Shown here in pieces: positions 1-5,858 of a stretch of DNA of 6,000 nucleotides. Source of the stretch: Clostridiales bacterium (GTDB lineage Bacteria > Bacillota > Clostridia > Lachnospirales > Lachnospiraceae). The stretch lies in contig JAJQIQ010000001.1 in NCBI GenBank assembly GCA_021199135.1, positions 1 through 6,000 of the forward strand. The letters run 5' to 3'. Position 1 is the stretch's first letter, and the number at the start of each line of letters is the position of its first letter. Made by a program: the position numbers and the translations under genes. The notes beneath the pieces are model-generated. The model ran no database searches. It worked only from the letters and a program-made list of their open reading frames with translations, and was not told the DNA's origin.

Positions 1-1
1 T

Positions 2-1030
2 GAGATTCTGAAGAAAGAGGATATCAACAGCGGGACTCAGATGGAAGCTGCCGAGTCGCAGCTGCACACTTGCCTCTTGCAGGCAATGTTTTCATCAGCG
101 TGCATGCCGATGGATGTGTTGGAAAACGCAGAGGTGACGAAAGAGGAGCACTTATGCGTTCCTGCGTATCTATTCTCAGCCTGCAATGGCATGGCAACTA
201 TGAACTATCAGCAGGGCACGATGGAGGATCAGCAGGTTATCGTGGGCAGCGGAAAGAATATGCACACGCGGACCGAGACACATACTCGCTGGACACCGTG
301 TTCCAGCAGCGTATCGGTGACCTATACCTTGGTTGCTTCCGCGTCTAAGGATATGGAGGCAATCGTTGCTGGGCTCTACAGGGATGGGACAGTGCCGAGC
401 CTCATCGATGTGGAGGATTTGGATTTTCCGGATGATGCGGAGGAGTTTGCAAACAACATTCCGCACGCGACGGCGTTCGCGAACGACTGTAGGCCGTTCA
501 TGGACAACGCGCTGATGGTTCAGGCGCAGCAGATGCTTGAGGGGCAGATGTATCAGGATCTGCGCATCTCCGGCAGCAATATTAACCGCGGGGACATGAC
601 CCGCATAATGCTCGGCATCTATCGCATCACCTTCACCTATCAGGGGAGGGAGTACAAGGTATATGTATCTGGCGATGGGCAAAAATTCTACTGCACAGAC
701 GTGCCCGTGGATACGGAGGGAGCCAACTTCATCGCTGCAAAGCAGAACGAGAAGGAGCAGATGAAGCCGCATGTGCTTCACATCGCAATCCCAATTATTG
801 TGCTTATTATCGGCATTATATGCTTGTGTGCCGTCATACCATTGGGAATCATATTGATAATAGTAGCGATTGCCGGGTTTGTGTTTCGGGTTATCCAGAA
901 GAGGAAATACAACGAGGCGCAGGCGGCGATCCAGGCAGAGATTGATGCGGTTGTTGCCCAGAGACAGCAGGTTGTTCAGAATTTCATCAGCGCGAACCGT
1001 CGCCTGAGGGGAATCTATTTCCAAGGTTGA
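2..1030 (+). CDS. Membrane-anchored hypothetical protein, SPFH-operon partner (5' partial)
   Basis: The frame is open from base 2. The first in-frame ATG (41) has no convincing ribosome site, so the true start is probably outside the window and this is a 5'-truncated view. Counting from ATG 41, residues 1-240 are soluble, with a beta-rich stretch containing VPAYLF and TRWTPCSSSVSVTY. Residues 246-283 form one or two hydrophobic helices (IVLIIGIICL, IILIIVAIAG). A basic, Gln/Ala-rich helical tail follows. The pattern resembles uncharacterised proteins, often with an N-terminal zinc ribbon, encoded next to YdjI-type SPFH genes in Firmicutes. The zinc ribbon, if present, would lie upstream of the window. 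It is first of three closely spaced genes, 24 bp before the SPFH gene, so co-transcription and a shared membrane role are likely. The biochemical function is unknown, and the family assignment rests on remembered similarity and context. Confidence 0.75.
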   Translation, partial: EILKKEDINSGTQMEAAESQLHTCLLQAMFSSACMPMDVLENAEVTKEEHLCVPAYLFSACNGMATMNYQQGTMEDQQVIVGSGKNMHTRTETHTRWTPCSSSVSVTYTLVASASKDMEAIVAGLYRDGTVPSLIDVEDLDFPDDAEEFANNIPHATAFANDCRPFMDNALMVQAQQMLEGQMYQDLRISGSNINRGDMTRIMLGIYRITFTYQGREYKVYVSGDGQKFYCTDVPVDTEGANFIAAKQNEKEQMKPHVLHIAIPIIVLIIGIICLCAVIPLGIILIIVAIAGFVFRVIQKRKYNEAQAAIQAEIDAVVAQRQQVVQNFISANRRLRGIYFQG

Positions 1031-1054
1031 TGCAGCTGGCGGGAGGTAAATGAT

Positions 1055-2152
1055 ATGCTTAACATGAGAAATCCCAATGAGTCCGCCTATATCGGCGGGC
1101 AGAAGCATTGGACCGACGTCATAAAGAACAGCGGGCCTGCGAAGGCTCTTATCTGGCGGCAGCCGGAGGAGGACTTCAACACGAACTCGACGCTCATCGT
1201 CATGCCCGGCGAGGAGGCCATCTTCATAAACGGGGGCGTGATTGAGCAGACGTTCTCAAACGGCACATACAAGCTCTCGACCGAGAACTATCCGTTCATC
1301 AGCCGCCTGCGCAATGCGTTTTCTGGCGGGGTGTCGGTCTTCAACTGCGTGGTCTATTTTGTCAAGACAGCGCACACGATGGAACTGCTCTGGGGCACTA
1401 CGTCCCCGATCCAGGTGCGCGATAAGCTGCTCGGGATCGCCACGAAGCTTCGTGCGCGTGGCGCGTACAAGATCCAGATTTCCGATCCCGGCAAATTCCT
1501 CACCAAGCTTGTCGGGGGCAACGAAAAATTCATGGGGCAGCAGGAGCTCGTCGATGATTTTTTTGCGAGAGATTTCCAGAAAAGTATTCGCAAGAACATC
1601 ACGCACTATCTCAACGAGACGGAGACGGAGCTGCTCGGAATCGAGGACAGGATAGAGGAGATTGCGGAATCCATCTCGCCGTCGATCGCAGAGTCTTTCG
1701 ATGAATATGGCATCAAGCTTGTGAAGTTCTCGATTGCAGCCATAGATGTCATAGACGATGAGCTCCGCAGGAAGTATGACGAGATTGGCATGGAGAATAT
1801 CGGGAGGCTCCGCACGGCGCAGGCCCAGAAAGGTGTCATGGACATCCTCGGAGAGGACTGGGGACGCCAGCAGAGCGCAGAGATTCTCCACACCATGGCA
1901 GCGAATCCCGGAGCGGGCGGCGCGGCGGCGATGGCAGGAGCCGGCATCGGCATGGGCATGGCCACGGGCGGCGCGTTCGCGAACATGGCGCAGCAGATGG
2001 TGCAGGCCCCGACGCAGAATCCGAGCCCGACACCAGCTCCGGCGGAAGACCCGATGGAGACGCTGTCTAAATTAAAGAAGATGCTGGACGGAGGACTCAT
2101 CACTCAGGAGGCATACGACAAAAAGATGAACGAAGTCCTTGCCCGTATGTAG
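1055..2152 (+). CDS. SPFH-domain protein with C-terminal SHOCT domain (YdjI / virion-core-like)
   Basis: This 365-aa protein has no signal peptide or membrane helix. Residues about 25-240 look like the SPFH (stomatin/prohibitin/flotillin) domain of the YdjI type: EEAIFINGG near residue 53, a beta-rich core, then an amphipathic helical region (FDEYGIKLVKFSIAAIDVIDDELRRK cut into shorter segments) typical of the end of SPFH domains. A Gly/Ala/Met-rich stretch and a Pro/Ala linker (about 286-331) lead to a SHOCT domain at 332-365 (LSKLKKMLDGGLITQEAYDKK begins it), a short oligomerisation module. The start at 1055 is set by GGGAGGT at 1041-1047. In Bacillus subtilis, YdjI is encoded with PspA-like and zinc-ribbon proteins and is linked to envelope stress. 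A membrane-scaffold role with the two flanking membrane proteins is inferred here. Confidence 0.88.
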   Translation: MLNMRNPNESAYIGGQKHWTDVIKNSGPAKALIWRQPEEDFNTNSTLIVMPGEEAIFINGGVIEQTFSNGTYKLSTENYPFISRLRNAFSGGVSVFNCVVYFVKTAHTMELLWGTTSPIQVRDKLLGIATKLRARGAYKIQISDPGKFLTKLVGGNEKFMGQQELVDDFFARDFQKSIRKNITHYLNETETELLGIEDRIEEIAESISPSIAESFDEYGIKLVKFSIAAIDVIDDELRRKYDEIGMENIGRLRTAQAQKGVMDILGEDWGRQQSAEILHTMAANPGAGGAAAMAGAGIGMGMATGGAFANMAQQMVQAPTQNPSPTPAPAEDPMETLSKLKKMLDGGLITQEAYDKKMNEVLARM

Positions 2153-2172
2153 GACATGCGTAGGAGGGGAAA

Positions 2173-2859
2173 ATGAACGGTAAGATGCGAATTTTAAAAA
2201 ATGCAATCTACATTGTCGTGATTGTGATAATAAACATCCTGTTTTATGGGATTTGGGGCGTGAACCATGTGCCCGCAGCGTGGATTTCATATTTGTTTAT
2301 CCACATTGCAGCAGCGCTGGTGATTGTTGCGCCGTACCTCGCGGAGAGGGGCAGGGAGGTCGCGCTGTACACGGTCGTGTTGGACATGGTCTCAATCGTG
2401 TATTTTATCGCTGAGCTGGTCGTTGGATTTATTTTCATAATAATCCAGCCAATCCACTTCAGGCCGGCCCTGTTTTCGCAGCTTATCATGTTTGGGGTGG
2501 CACTGATAATTATGCTTGCAAACATGATTGCGAATGCGCACACGGCGGAGTCGCTCGATAAGAGGGAGCACGAGCTCGTATACGTGAAGGAGAGCGCGTC
2601 CATCCTGAAATCCCTGATGAGCAGGATTACGGACGATGGGGCGTCAAAGAAGGTCGAATATGTGTACGACCTCATCAATTCCAGCCCGATAAAGTCGAGC
2701 CCCGCGGTGCAGGAGCTTGAGAGGCAGGCGATGTCCGAGATCGACAGGCTGTGCTCTGTCGTAAACAACGGCGGCGAGGACATGAATGCTGAAATCATCG
2801 CAAGCACCGACAAAATCAAAGACCTCGCGGAGGAGCGCAACAGGCGGCTCAAATTGTGA
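2173..2859 (+). CDS. Four-helix membrane protein with cytoplasmic helical tail, SPFH-operon partner
   Basis: This 228-aa protein starts at ATG 2173 behind AGGAGGGG (2162-2169), 20 bp after the SPFH stop codon. Hydrophobic helices lie at about residues 11-29, 34-55, 64-91 and 99-121. Residues 122-228 are charged and probably helical, with segments rich in Glu, Lys and Arg (AESLDKREHELVYVKES, VQELERQAMSEIDRL, IKDLAEERNRRLKL). I do not recognise a named family. The topology suggests a membrane anchor whose cytoplasmic tail contacts the SPFH protein. No terminator is visible after the stop codon, and the next promoter begins 14 nt later, so read-through into the toxin-antitoxin locus is possible. 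Confidence 0.82.
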   Translation: MNGKMRILKNAIYIVVIVIINILFYGIWGVNHVPAAWISYLFIHIAAALVIVAPYLAERGREVALYTVVLDMVSIVYFIAELVVGFIFIIIQPIHFRPALFSQLIMFGVALIIMLANMIANAHTAESLDKREHELVYVKESASILKSLMSRITDDGASKKVEYVYDLINSSPIKSSPAVQELERQAMSEIDRLCSVVNNGGEDMNAEIIASTDKIKDLAEERNRRLKL

Positions 2860-2873
2860 CATATAAATTTCCC

Positions 2874-2902
2874 TTGCCATGCGCGACACTAGGTGTTATA
2901 AT
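2874..2902 (+). promoter_or_regulatory. Sigma-A promoter of the antitoxin RNA (extended -10)
   Basis: The -35 is TTGCCA (2874-2879), the spacer is 17 bp, and the -10 is a perfect TATAAT (2897-2902) preceded by TGT (2894-2896), which makes an extended -10. The predicted start is about 2908-2911. It sits just before the tandem repeats, as expected for a type III toxin-antitoxin promoter that makes abundant repeat RNA and less toxin mRNA. Confidence 0.82.
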
Positions 2903-2922
2903 AAGCAAAAGGACATTGCGCA

Positions 2923-3028
2923 ATGAGACGTGTGGCGGTTCTGACACGTCGGTAAAATAAAATAGTGACCGAGCGATGAGACGTGTGACGGTTCTGACAC
3001 GTCGATAAAATAAAATAGTGACCGAGCG
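2923..3028 (+). repeat. Two tandem 53-bp direct repeats
   Basis: Copies are 2923-2975 and 2976-3028. They differ at only two positions, both G to A transitions (2935 versus 2988, 2952 versus 3005), and both lie outside the proposed helices. A few bases of a third unit (ATG at 3029-3031) follow before the sequence diverges. These are the antitoxin units of the type III toxin-antitoxin locus. Confidence 0.93.
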
Positions 3029-3039
3029 ATGTTCTCCTA

Positions 3040-3061
3040 GGGAGGGATTTACGTCCCTCCC
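3040..3061 (+). terminator. Attenuating terminator hairpin between antitoxin repeats and toxin
   Basis: GGGAGGGA (3040-3047) pairs perfectly with TCCCTCCC (3054-3061) around a 6-nt loop, and A3039-T3062 extends the stem to 9 bp. The following TTGTTAATT is only a weak T tract, so leaky termination is expected. A leaky terminator between repeats and toxin gene is characteristic of type III systems, where it sets the excess of antitoxin RNA over toxin mRNA. It may also stop read-through from the SPFH operon. Confidence 0.8.
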
Positions 3062-3092
3062 TTGTTAATTCAAACCCGATTGATTGGGGCGC

Positions 3093-3099
3093 AAGGAGA
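3093..3099 (+). promoter_or_regulatory. Ribosome binding site that sets the toxin start
   Basis: AAGGAGA lies about 6 nt before ATG 3105. It rules out the longer in-frame reading from TTG 3084, whose coding would run through this site. Confidence 0.85.
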
Positions 3100-3104
3100 A
3101 TTTT

Positions 3105-3587
3105 ATGGCCAAGGACAGCTTTGACTATCAAATTGTGAAGCTGACGCAAGCTTTCTATGACGCATATCCGAATCCGCCGTACACGGAGCTTTTGACAAAG
3201 GCGGGTAGAGCATATAATTGTCTGTTGATTCAGTCGCATTACGGTTATTTTATTTGCATACCTTATAGGAGCGAGATTAAGCATGAATATTCTTTTCGCT
3301 TCAAAGGAACAAGGCGCTCGAAAAAACACAGGTCGGGGCTTGACTACACAAAGATAGCAATCATTTCAAACACTGATTTCATAGATGCCGAAGACGCGAT
3401 AATAGACCATGATGAACGCCTTAAAACAGTCCAATCAATAGACAAGATAAAAGCTGGCGCGATGAAATATGTGGATGATTATGTGGCGCAGCTCAAAGGA
3501 GATATTATTTTTGAACCCGACGAATTTAAGAGAAGATATTCACGGTCAACTTTGCAATATTTTCATAGAGAACTGGGAATAATTTAA
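3105..3587 (+). CDS. Type III toxin-antitoxin endoribonuclease toxin, TenpN/CptN/ToxN superfamily
   Basis: This 160-aa protein, about the usual length for type III toxins, is predicted to be a sequence-specific endoribonuclease that cuts cellular RNA and its own antitoxin precursor and is held inactive by the pseudoknot RNA. Family-like motifs in order are FYDAYP (17-22), GRAY (34-37, matching the usual RPY before a beta strand), IPYRSEIKH (52-60), GLDYTK (78-83) and STLQYF (148-153). These agree best with the TenpN branch, with CptN as the alternative. There is no signal peptide or membrane segment, so it acts in the cytoplasm. Upstream come promoter, repeats and hairpin in the diagnostic type III order. 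The gene is clearly more AT-rich than its neighbours, which suggests horizontal acquisition. Such systems are known to act in phage abortive infection and plasmid stability; the role here is untested. It appears intact. Confidence 0.85.
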   Translation: MAKDSFDYQIVKLTQAFYDAYPNPPYTELLTKAGRAYNCLLIQSHYGYFICIPYRSEIKHEYSFRFKGTRRSKKHRSGLDYTKIAIISNTDFIDAEDAIIDHDERLKTVQSIDKIKAGAMKYVDDYVAQLKGDIIFEPDEFKRRYSRSTLQYFHRELGII

Positions 3588-3662
3588 CAAATCACGTTCC
3601 AAAGCGCTGTTGCGCAGAGGAACAGAAAAAAGAATGCGCAAAAAAGTGGCTTATGGAATCAA

Positions 3663-4853
3663 ATGAAGAAATGTAAATTTATTGCATTAATTTTAATATC
3701 AATACTGCTTATCACTACCCTCTCCGCTTGCGGGAAGAGCGGTGGCCAGGAATCAGTGGCCAGTGATCAGTGGCTGTCTGCGACGGAAGCCGCCGACTCC
3801 CTCAGAGAGTCAGTGGCCAGTGATCAGTTGGAAGATGAGGGGATCGAGGCAGAAATAGACGAAAATTACGCTGATGACGGCGCGGAGACGGACAGCGATG
3901 CCGACGAATACCCGGCGCTCACAGTGGACGACTTCGACCTCGATGCGGCAGAGACCATGTATGCGACGGCGCGGGTCAACGTGCGCACCGCCCCGTCCAC
4001 GGATTCCGACGTATACGAGGTGCTCGGCACCGGGAAATCCGTGACGAGGGTCGCGGACGACGGCAGCTGGAGCACGGTCGTCATCGACGATTCGATTTAT
4101 TACGTCGCGAGCGCATACTTGTCGGAGGACGAGCCCGTCGTGACGGAGACCGCGACGAGCAGTTCGGGCTGGTCGAGCACTGTGAAGATCCCGGCGGTGT
4201 CGGAGCCCACGGGCGAGGCGAACGGTTTTCTGGTCGTCATCGACCCGGGGCACCAGAGCAGGGGCAATTCCGGCAAGGAGCCGATCGGCCCGGGCGCGTC
4301 GGAGACGAAGGCGAAGGTCACGACCGGCACGAAAGGCGTATCGACCGGGCTCGCAGAGTACGAGCTGAACCTCGAGGTCGCGATCAAGCTGCGCGAAGTC
4401 CTCTTGGAGCGCGGCTATGAGGTCATCATGTGCCGCACGACAAACGACGTGGACTTAAGCAACAGCGAGCGAGCGCAGATTGCGAACGAGGCGGGCGCGG
4501 ACGTCTTCATCAGGCTACATGCGGACGGAATGACTGACAGCAGCATAAACGGGGCGGTAGCCATGTGCCAGACCTCGTCCAATCCGTACAACGGGAGCCT
4601 GTACTCGCAGAGCCGTGCCCTTGCGGACGATGTCTTAAGCAGCTATGTCGCAAAGACAGGCGCGAAAAAACATTCCGTGCAGGAGACCGACACGATGAGC
4701 GGGATAAACTGGGCGTCTGTTCCGTGCACGATTCTCGAGATGGGCTACATGACGAACGCCGCCGAGGACCAGAAGATGGCCTCGTCGGATTACCAGAACC
4801 TCATGGCGGAGGGCATCGCGGACGGGATTGACAAGTTTCTGCTCGGGAATTAA
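3663..4853 (+). CDS. Lipoprotein N-acetylmuramoyl-L-alanine amidase with SH3b domain
   Basis: This 396-aa enzyme should cleave the bond between N-acetylmuramic acid and the L-alanine of the stem peptide in peptidoglycan. Residues 1-23 are a lipoprotein signal ending in the lipobox LSAC, with Cys23 as the lipidated residue, so it is anchored outside the membrane. Residues 24-95 are an acidic, low-complexity linker. Residues about 97-157 are a bacterial SH3 domain (RVNVRTAPS, then YYVASAYL), likely for wall binding. Residues about 189-396 are Amidase_3: DPGH with His197, YELN with Glu234, LHAD with His286 as zinc ligands, and catalytic Glu359 in LEMGYMTN. The set is complete, so the enzyme is probably active. 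The start at 3663 is required by the signal peptide although the ribosome site is weak (GGA at 3656-3657 region only). It probably acts in wall remodelling or daughter-cell separation. Confidence 0.93.
   Translation: MKKCKFIALILISILLITTLSACGKSGGQESVASDQWLSATEAADSLRESVASDQLEDEGIEAEIDENYADDGAETDSDADEYPALTVDDFDLDAAETMYATARVNVRTAPSTDSDVYEVLGTGKSVTRVADDGSWSTVVIDDSIYYVASAYLSEDEPVVTETATSSSGWSSTVKIPAVSEPTGEANGFLVVIDPGHQSRGNSGKEPIGPGASETKAKVTTGTKGVSTGLAEYELNLEVAIKLREVLLERGYEVIMCRTTNDVDLSNSERAQIANEAGADVFIRLHADGMTDSSINGAVAMCQTSSNPYNGSLYSQSRALADDVLSSYVAKTGAKKHSVQETDTMSGINWASVPCTILEMGYMTNAAEDQKMASSDYQNLMAEGIADGIDKFLLGN
3753..3830 (+). repeat. Two copies of a 21-bp heptamer-repeat block in the amidase linker
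   Basis: Positions 3753-3773 and 3810-3830 each contain three successive 7-mers of form YCAGTGR (TCAGTGG, CCAGTGA, TCAGTGG), the last copy changed to TCAGTTG. The first 19 bases of the two blocks are identical and the blocks start 57 bp apart, so reading frame is kept; both encode SVASDQ. They lie in the disordered linker just after the lipobox, where extra sequence is tolerated. Confidence 0.85.
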
Positions 4854-4895
4854 GGGAGAATTGCAAGAAAATTAAATTATGATTTAATAAAACTA

Positions 4896-4935
4896 CACCG
4901 CCGTGGGCCATACGATGATGAGGCCTGCGGCGGTG
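4896..4935 (+). terminator. Hairpin terminator after the amidase gene
   Basis: CACCGCCG (4896-4903) pairs perfectly with CGGCGGTG (4928-4935). Inside, GGCC (4906-4909) can pair with GGCC (4922-4925), and outside AAAC (4890-4893) can pair with GTTT (4936-4939) across a two-base bulge. It lies 42 bp after the stop codon. The T tract is short, so efficiency is uncertain, and the A-rich left flank would allow it to work on the other strand too. Confidence 0.75.
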
Positions 4936-4983
4936 GTTTGCGCATCGCACTAGAAGAATTAAAAATTTTGTTCGAAATTCTAC

Positions 4984-5012
4984 TTGACATATATGCTTAA
5001 CCGTGTTATCCT
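4984..5012 (+). promoter_or_regulatory. Strong sigma-A promoter upstream of the transposase leader
   Basis: A perfect -35 TTGACA (4984-4989), a 17-bp spacer and -10 TATCCT (5007-5012) preceded by TGT (5004-5006). An AT-rich stretch with a 6-bp inverted repeat (AGAATT 4955-4960, AATTCT 4976-4981) sits directly upstream and could be an UP element or an operator. Predicted start is about 5017-5020. Confidence 0.78.
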
Positions 5013-5016
5013 ATCA

Positions 5017-5337
5017 ACATCTCATGGGCGAGACGAATTTTTCGTCCATCAGATCTTGTGGCTCATCGGCGTTGCGCCAAATGAATCCACGAAACAGTAA
5101 CTTACAACTTATTAAAGCTATGAGAATGTTGAATGCAATTGCCCGCGGTTGAATGCGATTACAAGCCTGCCGTGGCAGAGTTCCTGTCCGCTTTGTCCGA
5201 TGCGTAGAGCCTGACTGCCTGGAATGGCGCGTTTAGAACGGAAGAGGCAAGGACGCGATTGCATCGCACGGCACCTGTATCTGGGGATATGGCGCAGACT
5301 GCTCCCACATTCTCGCACATCACAAAGGAGGGGTTTT
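5017..5337 (+). other. Structured 5' leader or small RNA of unknown type
   Basis: About 320 nt without a convincing gene separate the promoter from the transposase start. Two hairpins open it: GACGAA/TTCGTC with a TTT loop (5032-5046), and a longer one at 5058-5090 made of GTGG/CCAC, TCAT/ATGA and GGCG/CGCC around a TTG loop, 12 bp in all with small internal loops. Further on are a 13-bp near-direct repeat (5128-5140 and 5148-5160, one mismatch), a CTGCC/GGCAG palindrome near 5168-5179, and a TGCGAT/ATCGCA inverted pair. I find no match to tmRNA, RNase P, SRP RNA, tRNA or a riboswitch class I know. It may be a regulatory leader, an independent small RNA, or leftover sequence from rearrangement. 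Confidence 0.45.
5324..5332 (+). promoter_or_regulatory. Ribosome binding site that sets the transposase start
   Basis: AAAGGAGGG lies about 6 nt before ATG 5338, a near-perfect match to the anti-Shine-Dalgarno sequence. It favours 5338 over the longer in-frame ATG at 5224, whose extra residues are basic and unlike the family. Confidence 0.85.
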
Positions 5338-5799
5338 ATGAGAAAAAACAAGAAAACTTTATCAACAGGCACAGCCGAGGAGAAGCAGACTTACACGCTT
5401 GAGGACATCCTCGGCAAATCCATGTCCCGCGAGGAGGCGCTGGACTTCATCCGCTCGGATGCCGAGGCGGAGGGAATCTTTTCCTCGTTCGAGCCATCAG
5501 AGAAAGAGAAGGTTCTCACGTTCGTGCAGGGGAACAGAGGCCTGTACATAATGCACGACACCTTCGTCAAGAAGGTGCTGGACCCGGATCTGCACAAAGA
5601 CAGGCTCGAGGGCTTCCTGTCGGAAGTGCTCGGAGAGCCCGTGACGATCGTCGAGGCGCTTAAGCGCGAAGGCTCGCAGATGTCGGACCAGGGTTCCCTT
5701 GTCATCATGGACTTCCTCTGTGTCTCAAATTTATATATCGGGAAAGGGACTTCCGACCGCGCTCGCGCACGAAACTATAGGGAAACAGAAAAAGTATAG
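5338..5799 (+). pseudogene. PD-(D/E)XK nuclease family transposase (Rpn-like), truncated within the catalytic core
   Basis: The 153-aa frame begins like the Rpn / PDDEXK_2 transposase family found in many copies in clostridial genomes. Residues about 63-108 carry the characteristic block (NRGLYIMHDTFVKKVLDPDL, then RLEGFLSEVLGEPVTIVEAL), and residues 117-127 (SDQGSLVIMDFL) contain the first acidic catalytic residue, Asp125. The family then continues with a strand containing DG and the VEIQ/ExK catalytic pair, and usually runs to about 300 residues. Here homology stops after Leu127 (about base 5719). The last 26 residues are an unrelated basic tail ending at TAG 5797-5799, and the missing part is not found in any frame before the window end. 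Catalytic activity is therefore not expected. Expression signals upstream are excellent. A short functional variant cannot be excluded. Confidence 0.75.
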
Positions 5800-5808
5800 C
5801 GCGAGCGC
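5759..5808. repeat. Perfect 10-bp inverted repeat across the end of the truncated gene
   Basis: GCGCTCGCGC (5759-5768) and GCGCGAGCGC (5799-5808) are exact reverse complements separated by 30 bp of mostly A-rich sequence. No T tract follows, so it is a poor intrinsic terminator. The core GCGCGAGC recurs at 5863-5870, inside the larger palindrome downstream. Confidence 0.8.
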
Positions 5809-5858
5809 ACCACCCGGCGTGAAAAGCGTTCATAATGCGCCCGCTCACAAACGTAGCT

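Larger units (their letters stand above)
2909..3067 (+). ncRNA. Type III RNA antitoxin (TenpI/CptI/ToxI-like), two pseudoknot repeats
   Basis: The predicted transcript runs from the promoter start at about 2909 through two 53-nt repeats to the hairpin at 3040-3061. Each repeat has a perfect 7-bp helix, GACGTGT with ACACGTC (2927-2933/2944-2950 and 2980-2986/2997-3003). The 10-nt loop contains CGGT (2936-2939; 2989-2992), which can pair with ACCG downstream (2968-2971; 3021-3024), extended by one G-U pair. This gives an H-type pseudoknot. The A-rich linker TAAAATAAAATAG would be the single-stranded part where the cognate nuclease could cut precursor RNA into units. In known type III systems such RNAs bind and inhibit the toxin directly. 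Family assignment comes from layout and the toxin. Only two full units are present; the exact 5' and 3' ends are inferred. Confidence 0.8.

Noticed and set aside
176..1108. 310-aa frame on the minus strand
   Set aside because: It is antisense to the first gene, lacks a recognisable domain or ribosome site, and the + strand reading has coherent membrane helices.
2927..3003. REP/RAYT-type palindromes (the ACGGTTCT core between GTGT and ACAC resembles dispersed palindromes in some Firmicutes)
   Set aside because: The resemblance is short, and the flanking promoter, terminator and toxin fit a type III antitoxin much better. A genome-wide search for the core would settle whether the repeat derived from such elements.
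2923..3028. CRISPR array
   Set aside because: The two 53-bp copies abut directly with no spacer between them, and they are followed by a terminator and a toxin gene; a type III antitoxin explains all of it.
3084..3104. Longer toxin from TTG 3084
   Set aside because: The extra seven codons would contain the strong ribosome site that clearly serves ATG 3105.
2889..3329. 146-aa frame on the minus strand over the repeats and toxin
   Set aside because: It runs through the antitoxin repeats and antisense to the toxin motifs; no support as a gene.
3610..3641. 7-bp inverted repeat TTGCGCA/TGCGCAA between toxin and amidase as a terminator
   Set aside because: The loop is 18 nt and it is followed by an A run, not a T run, so it is weak as a + strand terminator. 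No clear amidase promoter was found in this gap either.
3810..4253. 147-aa minus-strand frame opposite the amidase
   Set aside because: Arg-rich shadow of GC-rich coding sequence, antisense to a clearly functional SH3b/Amidase_3 gene.
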